A DNA stretch of 64,000 bases from Lepturacanthus savala (taxonomy: Eukaryota > Chordata > Actinopteri > Scombriformes > Trichiuridae). Numbering within the stretch: position 1 is the stretch's first letter; each line of letters starts with the position of its first letter. The stretch spans positions 4,143,501-4,207,500 of the forward strand of contig CM060462.1 in NCBI GenBank assembly GCA_030544235.1. The letters are read 5' to 3'. Of this stretch, positions 1 to 13,433 are shown piece by piece. The notes beneath the pieces were generated by a model. The model did not search any database. It was not told the origin of the DNA and saw only the letters and a list, made by a program, of their open reading frames with translations. The translations under genes were made by a program, and so were the position numbers.

Positions 1-207
1 AGACCTGTTGAATGTCTACAGGGATTCAAATTAGTGAGTTAATATTTGAATCCTAGTTGAGCCGAGGATAGTGGGCAAACGTGTTCTACAGGCCGCCTCC
101 GGTAATCATTTATTAAACCTACAACCACAGTGCAGATCAGATGTTTTTCTTTGTGGCTTGATGATACTAGAGAAGGCCTCTGATTGGTCGGTGTTGCGTT
201 TCCGCAG

Positions 208-1000
208 GTGAGACACTCGACATCCCTGATACAGTAATGGGACTCACCCTGCTGGCTGCCGGGACCAGTATACCGGACACCGTAGCCAGTGTGATGGTGG
301 CCAGAGAAGGTAACATGTTCTGGTTACAGCAGTAAAACACCCTCATAACAAACAGGAACATTTTACAGTCCCTTATTATCTCAAATTGGCTCCACATTGA
401 TACACTTTATTATATCCAACCAAGTAATAATAATATAAAAGTCTTAATAAATAATTTTACTTCTAATACCTACATTTTTTCTAATAATACGTTTGTACTT
501 TTATTGAAGAAAAACATTTCAATGCAAGACATTTACTTTAGTATTTTGATGACAGTATAGTTGCAATGTTTTTCTTTTTTGAACCACATTAAAGTGGAAA
601 CTATTGAAGTATTAAGTATTGAAATATTCAGTTTTCTAACTATAGTTAAAAACAAACTTCTCACTTTCTCCAAACAGGGAAAGCTGACATGGCCATGTCC
701 AACATTGTGGGTTCAAATGTATTCGACATGCTTTGTCTTGGATTACCGTGGTTCATCAAGACTGCGTTTGTAGACACCAACAACCCTGTGGAGGTCAACA
801 GCTCCGGACTGGTCTTCATCTCCTCCACACTCCTCCTCTCAATCGTTTTCCTTTTTGTTGCTGTTCATGTAAACGGGTGGAAGTTGGACTGGAAGTTGGG
901 TGTTATTTCGCTCATCTGCTACATCCTCTTTGCCACTCTGTCCATCCTGTATGAGCTGGGCATTATCGGGAATAATCCTGTAAGACTGTGCAGTGACTGA
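208..1000 (+). CDS. slc24a5: Sodium/potassium/calcium exchanger 5 (NCKX5), last two coding exons, 5' part outside window
   Basis: Two exons are visible: 208-309 (acceptor AG at 206-207, donor GT at 310-311) and 678-1000 (acceptor AG at 676-677, stop TGA 998-1000). They join in phase (G|GG gives Gly). The first encodes the second alpha-repeat signature (GLTLLAAGTSIPDT), which in this family lines the Na+/Ca2+/K+ binding site. The second continues with MAMSNIVGSNVFDM, then two or three hydrophobic segments and the ending LYELGIIGNN, closely matching the SLC24A5 C-terminus rather than other NCKX members. The family is a K+-dependent Na+/Ca2+ exchanger of the melanosome/trans-Golgi membranes needed for pigmentation (zebrafish golden, human light-skin allele). 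Only the C-terminal part of the protein lies here. The next gene, myef2, is convergent, as in other vertebrates. Confidence 0.95.
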
Positions 1001-2129
1001 GATGAGACACTCAAGACTAAAGCCATATTTACAGACTCTTTACAGCAAAAACACATGTTGAGCCTATAAAATCCTTATATGTCAAGCAGACACAAGCACA
1101 AGGCCTCGCCAACAGACTGTCACAGAAGACGTGCTGGTCACATCTCAGGAAGAGGATGATTTCCATTAGAATATAAATTTCACAAAGATCTTGTATGTGC
1201 ATATCAAGCCTTTGACCTGGACTAATGAAGACTCACTATCCTTTAAAAGTATTGTACAGTTTCTGGTGGCATCTAGTGGTGAGTTTTCAGACTGCAAAAT
1301 AAAAAGCTCAGTCCTCAGTTTCAGTGAACTATATAGCAATTGAAAGAGACTTATGAATATTATATTCCATTTCTGGCAAGTCTGTTAAATCTACTGCTAA
1401 ATCTTGCACAATATGCCTTTAAAACCTGGCATGTCTCATGTTACTAAAGACAAATAGAAGATGTTGACACAGGAAGCAACACAAAGTAATAAACATGTCC
1501 ACAACCTTCCTTGTGAGTTAAGTGACAAACAAAATAACAGGAATTATCTACTCTGATAAGGTTTTATGATCGAGTCCTTCTTGCTTGGAAAGGTGGCTGA
1601 AGAAGCTATAAACAAATAGTAAAAACAAATTCCACTTTTCTCTTACTTAAAAAAGGTACAAATACAATTATATCAGCTTACATGACAATGATGTATGCTG
1701 CTGGGATTTGTTACAGACATCAAAAAGTGGCACCCCAAACTATGGCTTGTCTTTAAACAACTTCCTGTAATCAGTTGAAGATCATGCTTAATAAATTCCA
1801 CCACTACATGGCAGTGTTAAACAATAATATGCAACAGATCCACACGTCTGGTGCCTGTTGCACACACACTGAAGCTTTGAGACTTTGATCTCACACGATT
1901 TTACGACCACCAGGTTTAAAAATTAAAAAGTTTATTTGTTCAAATAAACTGCCTGACAAATTAAAAAGGGTTTACAAAACAAAGATAAGAGAGCTATGTA
2001 GTTTATAAACACAAAATATGAAACTGGACACATGGATATATGAAGAAATAGTGTTTTTAAAACAAAACAAAAGATCATTGGCAAGAGGGCTGAATGTGGA
2101 AGTGTGTTAGCGGGACTTCTACAAAAGAT
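1001..2129. other. Convergent 3' UTR region of slc24a5 and myef2
   Basis: No coding sequence is seen. Plus-strand AATAAA hexamers at 1298-1303 and 1488-1493 are candidate polyadenylation signals for slc24a5. The myef2 3' UTR enters from the right. At least one signal on each strand lies within about 640 bp, so the two transcripts end close together. Confidence 0.6.
1931..1936 (-). terminator. Candidate polyadenylation signal of myef2
   Basis: TTTATT on the plus strand is AATAAA on the minus strand, about 195 bp past the myef2 stop codon. The position is inferred; no transcript end is visible from sequence alone. Confidence 0.45.
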
Positions 2130-5100
2130 CTAGGCATTGCGATCGATGCGGACGTCCACCTCTCGGCCGTTGATCTTGGTTCCATTCATCATCCTGCAGG
2201 CTTTGTCAGCGCTCTCTGGAGAGTCAAACCTCACTGTCCCACAGCCCTTTGACCTCCCATTCTCCATCTTGATCTCTGCAAACATCACCTGACCTGCAGA
2301 TAACAGGAAAGAGCAACTAATTAATTCATGAGATAATGTTTCACAGATAGATACATGCTTAACTACCATCCATACGTCAATATGAGAGAAAGTCTAACAT
2401 TTGAAATGTATGATCTTAGGGTTTAAAAAGTTCATTAATAGATCAGACATACCACAGTGACTGAATTTCTCTTTCAGCTTCTGCCATGTCAGATCATAAG
2501 ACAGCTGCAAAACAGAAATAATACTTTAGAACATAATATATACATGTTTAATTGTGGTATACAATATGTAAAGTATATTAAAATTAATGCATTATTGTAC
2601 AAATACATCATAAAGACAAGGATTCAAAGTTAAAGCCAATTAACTAAAAAATCTAGGAATGCATAGCAACAATTATTAAATATAATAAATGTATTTATCA
2701 ATGAATGGCTGAATCACTTGGTAGGTCATAGCCAGACAAAATAACGTATTTAATTGAAAACTTTACTACTAAATAGATAACCTCTACCTACATTTCTCAC
2801 AAAGATCTGACAGCCTGCTTTGGAGCCTCTGTCAGAAACACCTCCTCCCATGTGGCTTGGTCCACCTCCTCCATAGCCTCCAAAGCCGCGGTTCATGTCC
2901 ATTCCTGACATGCCCATTCGGTCAAAGCTGGTGCCCATCCGGTCCATCGACATGTTGCCCATTCCACCACCTGCAATTAACACACACACACACACAATAA
3001 GTAACTTCAACAGGGTACCATTTATAAATAGTAAATCATATGAAGGTTCCAGCTCTGCTTGAGTCCTGCAGAGTGATAATGATGATTTATACCAATATTT
3101 TTTTAAAATGTTAATACATTCCTCCTGATATCAAAAGAGCCAAACATAATTGGCTACTGTCACACTTGGTGTCAGAGTCCAATGTCACTGTGACATTGTT
3201 TGTACAAGAGCAGCTTTGTACCAGTTTGTATTCTTAGTCATCAAAAAATCTCTGAGGAATGATAAATACTGAAATGACACCAGTCTTACAAAGTGTGATG
3301 TTTGTACACATTTAAAAGAAAGCATTGGAAGCAAACATGCTGGCTGTATAGCAAGGCTGTATTATGAAAAAGTGTTTCAAGATGGCACCTGATTCATTCC
3401 AATGCTGCAGAGCCACTGCAAACAAACACCAAGCGGCTTTTTCAACATGCAAATTAAATTCTTTCTGTTCCTCTTCCTGCCTGGCTGGCTGCTGGCGCAC
3501 ACCTGAATGACTCAAGAAGAATACATTATCAGATACATACCGGCTCTGAGGGTTCTGTAATAATTCTACAGTGTTATTTTATAATCCAGGTCACAAAGCT
3601 GTTGATGCTACTTGGTGATTTCATATTTAGTTTCTTGCGCTGAGCTCATTTAAACTACTTGCTGCTCAGCGAGTTGTGACACGTGGCTTTCTACATCATA
3701 ATACACAAATACTAATTCCTCCTCCTACACAATCAGCTGAATAACCTAAGACTACAAAATGGTACAAAGGCCTATTAACTTTTAATAGTGATGAAGACAC
3801 CTGCTGCTGTAGTATGTGTATAATGCTGTGTATTTATAGGGGAAAATAATCTATACTCAATGAACTGTGGATGGAATATTTCATGTACCTAATCCAGTCC
3901 CCATGTGCCCCATGCCACCACTGCCCATGCCTCCTCCAAAACCTCCACCTGAAGATAAGAATGCAAGTTGATGCAAGTTAGACCATGTGACACATCGATG
4001 AAAACACCAAACACACAAACAGTCCATACAACAAACGGCACACATTACAAACAGCTCAACCACATAAAGACCCAAGAAGGGAACCCGCGTAACCACCACT
4101 GTGTCTGATATGAAGTCAGAGTTCAGCTCACCCATTCCTCCAAATGAATCCCCAAATCCTCGATTCATGGGCATGTCACTGTGGCCAAAGTCACGATCCA
4201 TTCCACCCATTCCTGACCGGTACATATCTCAACAGAGAAAAGAAAACATCAGACTGATGGATAACAACCAGTGTAAGATTAGAGAAGTGAACCAGTAAGG
4301 ACACTTCGTTACCTCCCATCCTGCCAGCTGGGGTCATGTCTCGCCCCCCAAAGCCGCCCATGTTGCCCATGTTGCTCATGTCCCCAAAGCCTCCACCACC
4401 ACTCATTCCTGCAGAAGCAGCATCAACAGAAAGTACAAAAGGTCAAGCGATTTGGCCTGAAAATTTAATCTAGAATTAAAATTAATGTAAAATATTTTTT
4501 TCTAATATAATTAAAAAAAAGATAATCATTGTAGTTTAGTTCTATGTGAACAATCAAGAATATTATAATTAAAAATAAAGTACATAGCCAACACTCAGCT
4601 TAAATTGTATAATACTTGTACTGTGTAATAATATTTAAAGATCTATATTTGGTTTCTAAATGTACTGGTCTTAATTATTTGAATAATTAAGGGAATTGTA
4701 TTCATTTATTTTTTCCACTTCACTTGAGGTTATATCATTGTGTCTTGTGTTTGTATAATTTTCCTGTACTATATACAAATTTACAAAAAAAATAATCAAA
4801 ACAAGAATGTAAAAAAAAAAAATGGATTGTGCCAGCCCTACAAAAAAGTACCACCACAGTAATAAATCCCAGATAAAAACCTAACCTGCTCCAAGTCTGT
4901 TCATTCCACCGTAACCTGGAACATCCATACCTAGGACACAGAAGGAAGTCTGTTACACCCTGCTGAAGGGTATATTCTGTATAAAATGGCTAGATATATA
5001 TGGAAAGATCCTGCATGCAGCCTGATGATGTAACACTTTACAAAGGTGACAATGTCAGTTACAACCTAAACCGTGTCCAGTCTTTCAAGTGGTGTCTTTA

Positions 5101-8100
5101 TCTCTTTAACCCACTTTGTATGTTATATAGACTATGACAGGGTCATAAGATGAGTTCTTGTGAACTGAGTTAACGGCCATACGGTTCACACATTAACTGG
5201 TGATGCTGTGTTGTGGTGAGACGCATTCAATTGTTTCTGAGAAACATTTGCCTCTAGAGACGGTATGTAAGAGGAGAATTTCCTGTCCTACACAGGGAAG
5301 TAAGATAACTACAGGCAACTGACCTCCAGGCCCCATGGAGCCCACACTTCCTCCACTGTTTATACGGTTGGCATTGATAGGCTGTCCTCCTGGTCCAAGT
5401 CCCATGCCGATACCACCGAGACCACCTGTGAACAACACAAAAGGAGAGGAGTTTATGATCATTAAATACTGGCAGGAACAGCTGAGCGGAATACATACTG
5501 TGGGTGAGAGCTTATACATAGCTTCATCAGTATTCAAAGATGCTAACGGCATTCATGACAGATGGTTGAGCAATGAAGATGCGACATAGCTCTACACGAG
5601 CCTTTACTGCATCTGCACTGCACCACCCCTCCTGCTCATACTGCTCAGAGCACACAGGACTCTAAAAAAGGTCAACAAACACATTCGCCACACCATGTTG
5701 CCCAATTAGTTTTGCATTTCTGCATCTCATTTTGGTGTTTTGACTCTCTACTTTGAGTTCCAAATCCATTCCATTAATAAGGAAACCGTGATTTCCTGCC
5801 GCCACTCAAATGTTTGCAAAGAATAGAACAAGATGACATTTTGTTAAATGACAAAAGCAACAAACATGCATGTTTTTCCATCTATGTAAAAAGAAATAAC
5901 TTTACATACAAGAAACAATTCATCAGCAGCAACCACCACTTGATCTTTAATCTCATAAGTTTACTGGCCCAGCAAAATATATCTGCTTTTATTACCATAT
6001 ATCATTTGCTCTCAGTGGGTATCATATATCTGACACTGATAATGTTAAAGCTGCAGTCAATTCACTGAGCTCATTACTATAGATATGAGTGATATTAACA
6101 GCTGACAAAGGGAGAACAGCACTCACGTGGCAACTGAGGTGTTTTTTCTACTTGACGGAAGTCATCAGGAGGAAGTGACTTTTCATCCTGTAAAACAGCA
6201 ACGACAAATGTAAAAACACATTTTCACATCTGTAAACTTTAGCTGAGTAACTTAAATTCACATATTTCTTTCCATACCATTTTGACATGCATCTGTCTGT
6301 CAAAGAGCATCTGCCCATTAAACATGGCTGAGTCAAGAGTCAAGGAGAAAGTTCCTGTAAAGCTGAAATGTTTTATTTCTAAACATATGAGTACAGAAGG
6401 ATACAGATGGCCTGGACAGCCTCCAGTGGCTGGTCAAACGTGACCGTTCCCATCCCGCGGCTCTTTCCGTCCTTATCCTCTTTCACATCTGCCCGTTTCA
6501 CCACACCAGCCATGGCAAACACCTCCTTTAACTTCTTCCAGCCCACCTTGAAATCAAGCTGTGAAAGAATAAAAGAAAAACATTTTGAATCATTAAAATA
6601 CTGATCACCCCCATCTAGATTTATAAAGATTATTTTATGCTTTCAAGTGCCTAAGGAGAGTCCACACAGGAGATGATGCGTTTCTGTGTAGCCTATAAAG
6701 CCGCCAAAGGTGAATGTGTGATTTGGGGCAACGCAAATAACCAACGTCCTTACATTGGCCACAAACACAGTGTTGCCCAGTCGTCCGGCCTGCAGTGCAT
6801 GGATGACCTCAGGTGGGATATTTGGGTTGTTGGCAATGGAGGGAGGGATGTTCATCCCTCCGGGACCCATGTCCTGCCCACGACCTCCCTGCTGTCCTCC
6901 TCCCATGCGCTGCAGCACACGACGGGCGTGTTCACCATCGGGGTCCTCAAATAAAAAACAAAAATAAGTCGGGCTGCTGCAACTGATTTAACAATTGTTG
7001 AATTGAAAGTAAAATGATCTATTGTTAATATGAATAATGTTGCCTCACCTCCTTGATGTTGAGGGGTCTTCCATTCAGGTCATGCTTATTCATAGTTTCT
7101 ATTGCCATCCTCACAAACTCTTCATCTTTGAACTCCACCACACTGTTGAATCAGACAGAGACATGTGATGAGTCCATGTGAGCTTGAGATTAATAAAACA
7201 TGTCTGAAAATGCATTTTTTAATTTTATAATTCCTTACCCACAACCCTGATGGAGTCCATGTGGCGCACACACATTCAAAGTAGAGGGTGGAGACAAGAT
7301 ATAGTTAAAATCAAGACAAAGCACTTTTAAATATTTAAACATTTGAATTTAATGCATCTACATGCTTCTAGTATTTTCTATTGAGTGTTGGCCATATTTT
7401 GTCCACTGGCTTGAACCAGCAGGTTTAATGTTGAGTTCAGGTATATAAACCATATTTAATCATTATTCAAAGCAATGTTGTATAATCTATTTTAAATGAT
7501 AAAAAATGTAACATTTATAAAACATTTGGCATTAACATATATCTTATGCATTGTCATTTTATTTAACTGAAACATTTTAATGCTTTGAACTGGACATTAA
7601 TACCAAGACACTAAAAAAGTGCATTAATAAATGTATTTAGCACATTGTTTAGAATTAACCAGTTTTACCACAGAAATAAATGTATTTAAAATAAAACCAT
7701 ATCAGGACCTTACAAGACTGTTTAGTTCCTTTGAAGAGAGAGAGAGCTGTGCCATATAACAGAATTGTAACATAAGATTTTGATGTGAGGGTCAATCAAT
7801 AGACAAATCACACAATCCACATCCCCCTTTGGAAAATAGCCAAACAAACAAACTTTTACACCAATTGAAATGACAACAACAGAAGCAAAAGTGTACTCTT
7901 GGATGAGTTCATTAGGCTACTTTTCCAAAATCAACAGGACATCTCCCTTTCAAATGAATATCAATCATTAGCCGTCTACCAGGCTCTAAAAACAACCAGT
8001 TCAGTAACGTAGTGAGACCCAAAGGATCAGAGCCTAAAAGAGCACTTAGAGATTAATGAGAGCCTGCTGAGGGCGTTTAAAACCTCGTGCAGCAAGTTGG

Positions 8101-10698
8101 CCACATCACTTACCCTTGACTTTCCTTCTGCATCCTTAAAGAGCTCCACGTATGTAACCTCACCAACTACATGAGACATACAAAGGAAAAATACCAAAAG
8201 AACAAAAGGAATTTAAGTCACCGAGTCTTCAAGTCGCTGTCGGCCTTGGCAATGCCGCTACAGGTGGAGATGCCCCATTAATGATCAACAGTCAGCCCAG
8301 ACCAACATCCCACCAGACAACACCATGCCTTTCTGGGCAGTGACTGAGACACCCACAGGCCAAGGCCAGAGAGAAACACAGCTACAGTAAACCTGGGAAA
8401 TTCAAAAGACTTCAACATTGATCAGTTGGTCAACAGGTTCCATTCATAGCAGTTGAGATTTTATGCTGTCCATTCACGTTTCAGGCCTCTAGAGACCCCC
8501 GTAATTCAGAAAGGTAGAACAGAACAATAATTTCATTCATATAATCAAAGTTCACCTTGCAACAGATGCAACAAAATCATACAACAGTCAATTCTACAAC
8601 AGGTTTGAGGTTACATTTTGAAGCTGGCAATACCACAAAATAACTAATTTCATCTTCCATTCTCACATATCAGACATATCAACCCAAACTAAATTAGTGC
8701 CCAGCCAAAAAAAAAAAAGAAAAGAAAAAAGATTAAGACTCCAAAAACCTAATTCACTATGTTGTTTCCCTACTGTGTGAACTAGGAACATCCAGAGAAA
8801 GGTGGGAACTAAGTGACTGCTGCTAAAAGCAGGATGATCCATCTGGTTACAAAGGAAAAGAGGTCAAGAACTACAGAAAGGGGAAACACCAAGCCCACCG
8901 CAGAAGAAATTACCTTTCTCACGCATCAGATCTTTAATTGCCTGCCACTTCATATCATAAGGAATATTGCTGATGAACACTCGGTTCCTGTGAGTACTGC
9001 CCTTCTTCTCTCCACCATGTTTGTCTTTGTAAGGATGGAAGCGGCTTCCTCTTCTGTTTCCAGAGGACTTTTCCTTAGCATCATGTTTTTCTTTAGGGGA
9101 CTTGCTTTCCTCAGCATCCCTACAAAATGCAAAAAAAAAAGCAAATGACAAAAGCATCATTCAATATGTATGCATGTTATATACAATTTATGTAGTCCCT
9201 ACACCGGAAGAAATAAGATTCCTATTGTGTATGAATTATTTCAGTCGATTTTGCACTGAATATTACATGAAGGACACCATTTCCCTTAAGGCCAAAGTCA
9301 AAATGATCTTTGACTAGCCTAATAAAATATCACTTCTAATTTATCTTTGGAAGCTGAGTCTAAACAGAGACTTCTGATTCTGATGGTGAAAAGCCTAGTT
9401 ACTGAGAATGAAGACATTCTGTTATTTATCAAATCAATGGTCTTATTATTCTATCTATCTCATTTAATGTTAATATTTAAGTATAATAGTTATTGTTCAT
9501 AATGTAGCCTTTAATTGCATTTATCTTCTTCAACCTCATTGTTGACCATTGTAAAAACTTTCATTTGGGGTTAATAAAGTGGCTAACAGTTACCCACCTG
9601 TGCTAATGGTAACAAAACTGGTTAATTCACAAGCTAACCTTTGTGGTTAACACAACAATATCATCGTGGTGCCACGTAAAGCTACTAATCATGCAAACAG
9701 AGCTGAAGTGTAGAGTAGTTTTGGTCTTTTACAGTGAATTAGCTTGGTTTGTTGGTTTAACAAGTGCTGGATTTTAGCTTATCGTTAGCTATTAGATTAG
9801 CAAATGTTAACGCTGATGCTAACGTGGCCTCATAAGACTCCTCAACGTTAAGAGATAGGTGCTACATTCATCTCGTCCCTACTTGTTTCATACATGAGCC
9901 AATTATTAGAAACTGCTCAACTTAAATTCACGGTTCCTTTGTATCCCGATTGGACTTTGCCTTCTTTCTATTTCTCAATAAAAAGCATGTTATTTCTTTT
10001 AAAATCGCGCTACCTCTTGCTGTCTAATATCCGCTTAACAGCGCCACGCCTTCGGTTCCCTACGGCAGGCGAAACCCGGAATTACACGTGCGAAGCGGGA
10101 AATTAAGGCACACACGAGATAAAATCTCCATATTTCAAAAAAATACCTAATATTTAAGAAAATAAACACGCCGTCGAGACAGAAAACAGTCGCGGGATTA
10201 AAAATCAGCCCTATATCATATGATTGACGTATACAGAAAAATGCAGGGGTGAAATGAACGAAGCAGGTCTTTTTTAATGGGCTAACTGCAGCGTGCAGAG
10301 CCGGAGTGTCTCGTGAGGTTTAACGTAGCTTCACGTTATAACGTTACACTGCATCGTTTTGAGACTCGGTCCACAAGAAAATAACACGTTTATAGCGCCA
10401 GACGGCACAAAACAAACAGCTGGAGTTAGCGTTACCACCTGGGTCCTTAAACGAGGCTTCTTGGCTAACAATAGCTAACGTTAGCTTAGCGAGACTCCAT
10501 TTTAGCTAACGTGAAGCTGGGTTATTGACTGCCGACGAGAACAAAAGGAAACCTCGTTTTCACTCACGTCTTCACGCCGTTGGGTGTTTCTTCGGGTGTT
10601 TCTTCGGGGTTTTCTTCAGGTTTCTCTTCGGTGTCGGACTGGATGGAGGCGGTAGCTTCCTCTACTTTCGGCTCTTCGTCCAGAGTCACATCTGCCAT
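2130..10698 (-). CDS. myef2: Myelin expression factor 2, three-RRM hnRNP M-like protein, complete
   Basis: Seventeen coding exons, 5' to 3': 10698-10568, 9119-8914, 8166-8114, 7246-7239, 7142-7049, 6945-6754, 6558-6405, 6327-6278, 6187-6127, 5425-5324, 4930-4886, 4408-4313, 4227-4132, 3948-3889, 2970-2792, 2504-2453, 2293-2130. They sum to 1743 nt (580 aa; human about 600). The ATG has a good context (A at -3, G at +4). Order: acidic Glu/Pro N-terminus, RRM1 about 89-165 (VFISNIPYDM), RRM2 about 223-296 (VFVANLDFKVGWKKLKEVF), a Gly/Met-rich linker, and RRM3 about 503-578 (QIFVRNLSYDLTW), ending DVRIDRNA. MYEF2 is known as a nuclear RNA/single-stranded-DNA binding repressor of myelin basic protein. 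The linker lacks the long ERMG-type repeats of paralogue HNRNPM, and the neighbours agree with MYEF2. Exon 13 has a second in-frame acceptor 18 nt downstream. Least certain: that acceptor and the microexon. Confidence 0.94.
7239..7246 (-). CDS. myef2: 8-nt microexon (coding exon 4) of myef2
   Basis: On the minus strand the sequence reads cag|GGTTGTGG|gtaagg. The exon before it (8166-8114) ends in phase 0 after the codons for Lys-Ser-Arg. The exon after it (7142-7049) starts with a single T followed by GTG GTG GAG TTC. Only insertion of these 8 nt gives Lys-Ser-Arg-Gly-Cys-Gly-Val-Val-Glu-Phe, the RNP1 motif of RRM1. Joining the flanking exons directly shifts the frame and meets a TGA within seven codons. 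The acceptor and donor are both consensus-like. Confidence 0.85.
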
Positions 10699-10797
10699 GT
10701 TGAGGTTCGTTTTCCCCGCACAACACAAGATGCCCCGCACGGTGCTACGCAGTGTGAAATGGGAAGATTTGTGCCGCCAACGCGAGATTTGGGATCT

Positions 10798-10810
10798 GTT
10801 GCTAGGCAGC
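10798..10810. promoter_or_regulatory. RFX X-box-like site in the myef2 promoter
   Basis: GTTGCTAGGCAGC is close to the imperfect palindrome bound by RFX factors (GTTGCYATGGCAAC type). It lies about 100 bp upstream of the myef2 start codon in a CpG-containing stretch. Assignment is by motif only. Confidence 0.35.
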
Positions 10811-13392
10811 CTGGGAGAATAGAATACAACAGCACAATACAATACAATATAGATAGAATAGAACAACAAAATAGGATAAAATACAATAAAATAAATTGTG
10901 GGAGGCTAGGCACAAATAAACAACAAATAAAAATGACATATTTCAGAGCATAATCAGGTTTATTAGACAAGTATGCACACATACAAGGGCTTTGGCTCAG
11001 TTTTTCTTTAGGTATACAGACAATAATGCAAAAACAGTATGTAAGTATGCAAACAAGACAATATATCTATAGAAAAATGCTGACGTGAGTTTCATTATGC
11101 ACATTACTATTATTCTATGCATAAGGTGGGTATTGCATATTCATTTTACAAGATTGTTAACACAATTCCGCTGTTTTCAGCAGATAGTTTCAAGAGACAG
11201 TGGGTAAGTGAGACAAAAGTGACTGACCGGCCAATCAGAGCAGAAGTGATAACTTTAAATAAGTATGTTTTCCTGCAGGAATACAACATGTACATATACA
11301 CAGCCCACTAAAAGCAGTTCTGACCCATGTCAACTATATCTAGGAATCAGTAAGTCCTAGAACAGGATAGGTGATGTTGTGATTTGTGATTTTGGACTAT
11401 ACAAATAAAGTTAACTTGACTTAATTATGTAAATGATATAGTGCAACAGTACATTTGTTTTTTTGATTTGAGTATAACTCACTGTGCAGTACCAGTAATA
11501 CCTATAGCCTACAGTATTCCAGACAGCTCACTCTCAGCATCGGACAATAAATGACTTGCCTTATTGATCATCATACAGAGCCAAGTCAATTCATCATTCC
11601 TGAAACTATTGATTGATACACTTTTACTCTAGTGGAGGAATAATAAGGTTTTTCATGATACAATATACTTCATTAGTCATAGAGAATATGCACGCAGGTC
11701 TGCGCAGATGTCACCACCGAAATAAAAGCGTCATTTTCAGGGTCACTGTCACACTCCCAACAAGTTTATAGCCACAATATCAGGTTGTGCCTCAATGTGT
11801 CTGCATCAAGAGAATATCTTTATCAGAGCCTATCCAACATTAGATGTGGCATTTTGACTGTGTTTTTAACTGCGGTTTTCAGGGGCATGAAAGGGTAGAA
11901 ACAACTTTATATTACAACCATGGATCAGGATGAACTGTGCCCTTTAACATGTGTGCAGTGTAAGTGCAGCACATATATTTCTCTGTCAATGATAAGTCAA
12001 GGTTCAGATCTATTGGCAGGCTTTCTCACTATTCTGTGGTCTAAAAGAGATAAACACACAGTCCAGACTACTTCCACTTTGTTATTTTATGTACTTTGTG
12101 CTCTCTTTTAATTATATTTTATCTCTAGATGTAAAACACACCAAATTGCCCCTGTGTACAAAATGTGCTGTATAAATAAACCTGCTATAGCTATTGCTAA
12201 TGAAAAATCTGGTCAATAATCTGATAATTAATTTCCTTGATGGCTGGTTGTTTTCATGGCAAACATCCAGCAGACAAATGCTGCAGAATTCATAGCAAGA
12301 TAAATTTAATTAAGCAACTTCATCACTTGGCTTCACTAACAAAGTACAGACATCCCAAGTTACTGCCGATCATTTAATTAATGTGTGAGATTCATTTATA
12401 CATTTAAACTGGAATGTACCTTCACATTAAGATTAAGTAACAATATGTAAATTATATATATGTGTTTAATGGAGATTTGTTTTTCAATAGGTCTTGTTTT
12501 TTTCATTTAAATTTAATTAAGTTATATGCAATTAACTGTCACAGTCAGACTAATAGGAAAGTCTTTACTATGTTACTGCATCTGTTTTTCTACTCTGTGG
12601 TACAGATGATAATGTGACGCTGTAAAACAGGGTGTGGTTTTGATTTTATTAGCATTAAAGAGGCTAGGCTACTGGGAGAAAAATCCATAGAATTATTAGT
12701 TTACAGTCCACCTGTTGTCTGAATAAAAGTTGAACAATCTTTATCCTTGTGTCCTATAGATCATAGAGTGACACACAAATAAAACTTTAAATCTATTAAC
12801 AGCTATTATACAAGGAAGATGAATCAGAAGCAAATGTCAAAATGTCTTTGAATTAAATATCATATAATAATAATACCTAGAAAAGCAATATCTGAAGAAG
12901 ATTCTGGGATAACCTGCTCTGCTCTGTCTCTGATTGGTTTATCCTGATGATGATTGGTGCATGTTAGTAAAGTATTTAGGATTGAGCCCAAAAGTTCTAA
13001 AACTAGTCTTGAAGCACATAAGCCCAGGTTGCTATGGATACAGACAGCAAACTATGACCCAATGTTCCTCTGGCACATACATTAAGCTGAAATGATGTCA
13101 AACAATGAGATTCAGAGAGCGATAACATGGATTTCAATGAGACAAAAAACCCAGGAATTATAAACTGTGATTTTGTAAAAGAAAAAAAAATGGTAGTCGC
13201 TTTAGACCAACAGAATTCTTTGTCCCATTAAAATGATTACTTATGTTATTCTGACTAACTATGAAGAATTGGTCATTGGTCATTGAAAAGATATAGCAAC
13301 ATTTTGGGGAAAAAGGAGTAGCATAAAAAAGTGTTCAGAGTAATAGAAGTAAAGACTAATAGAAAAAATTGGTAGAATAACATGTGTATATA

Positions 13393-13433
<41 letters not shown>

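Noticed and set aside
2130..10698. HNRNPM instead of MYEF2
   Set aside because: The linker lacks long ERMG-type repeats, the length is 580 aa, and the gene lies between slc24a5 and ctxn2 as MYEF2 does.
10525..10953. 142-aa plus-strand ORF over the myef2 first exon
   Set aside because: It is antisense to the Glu/Pro-rich myef2 first coding exon, with low-complexity Phe/Gly content; a shadow frame.
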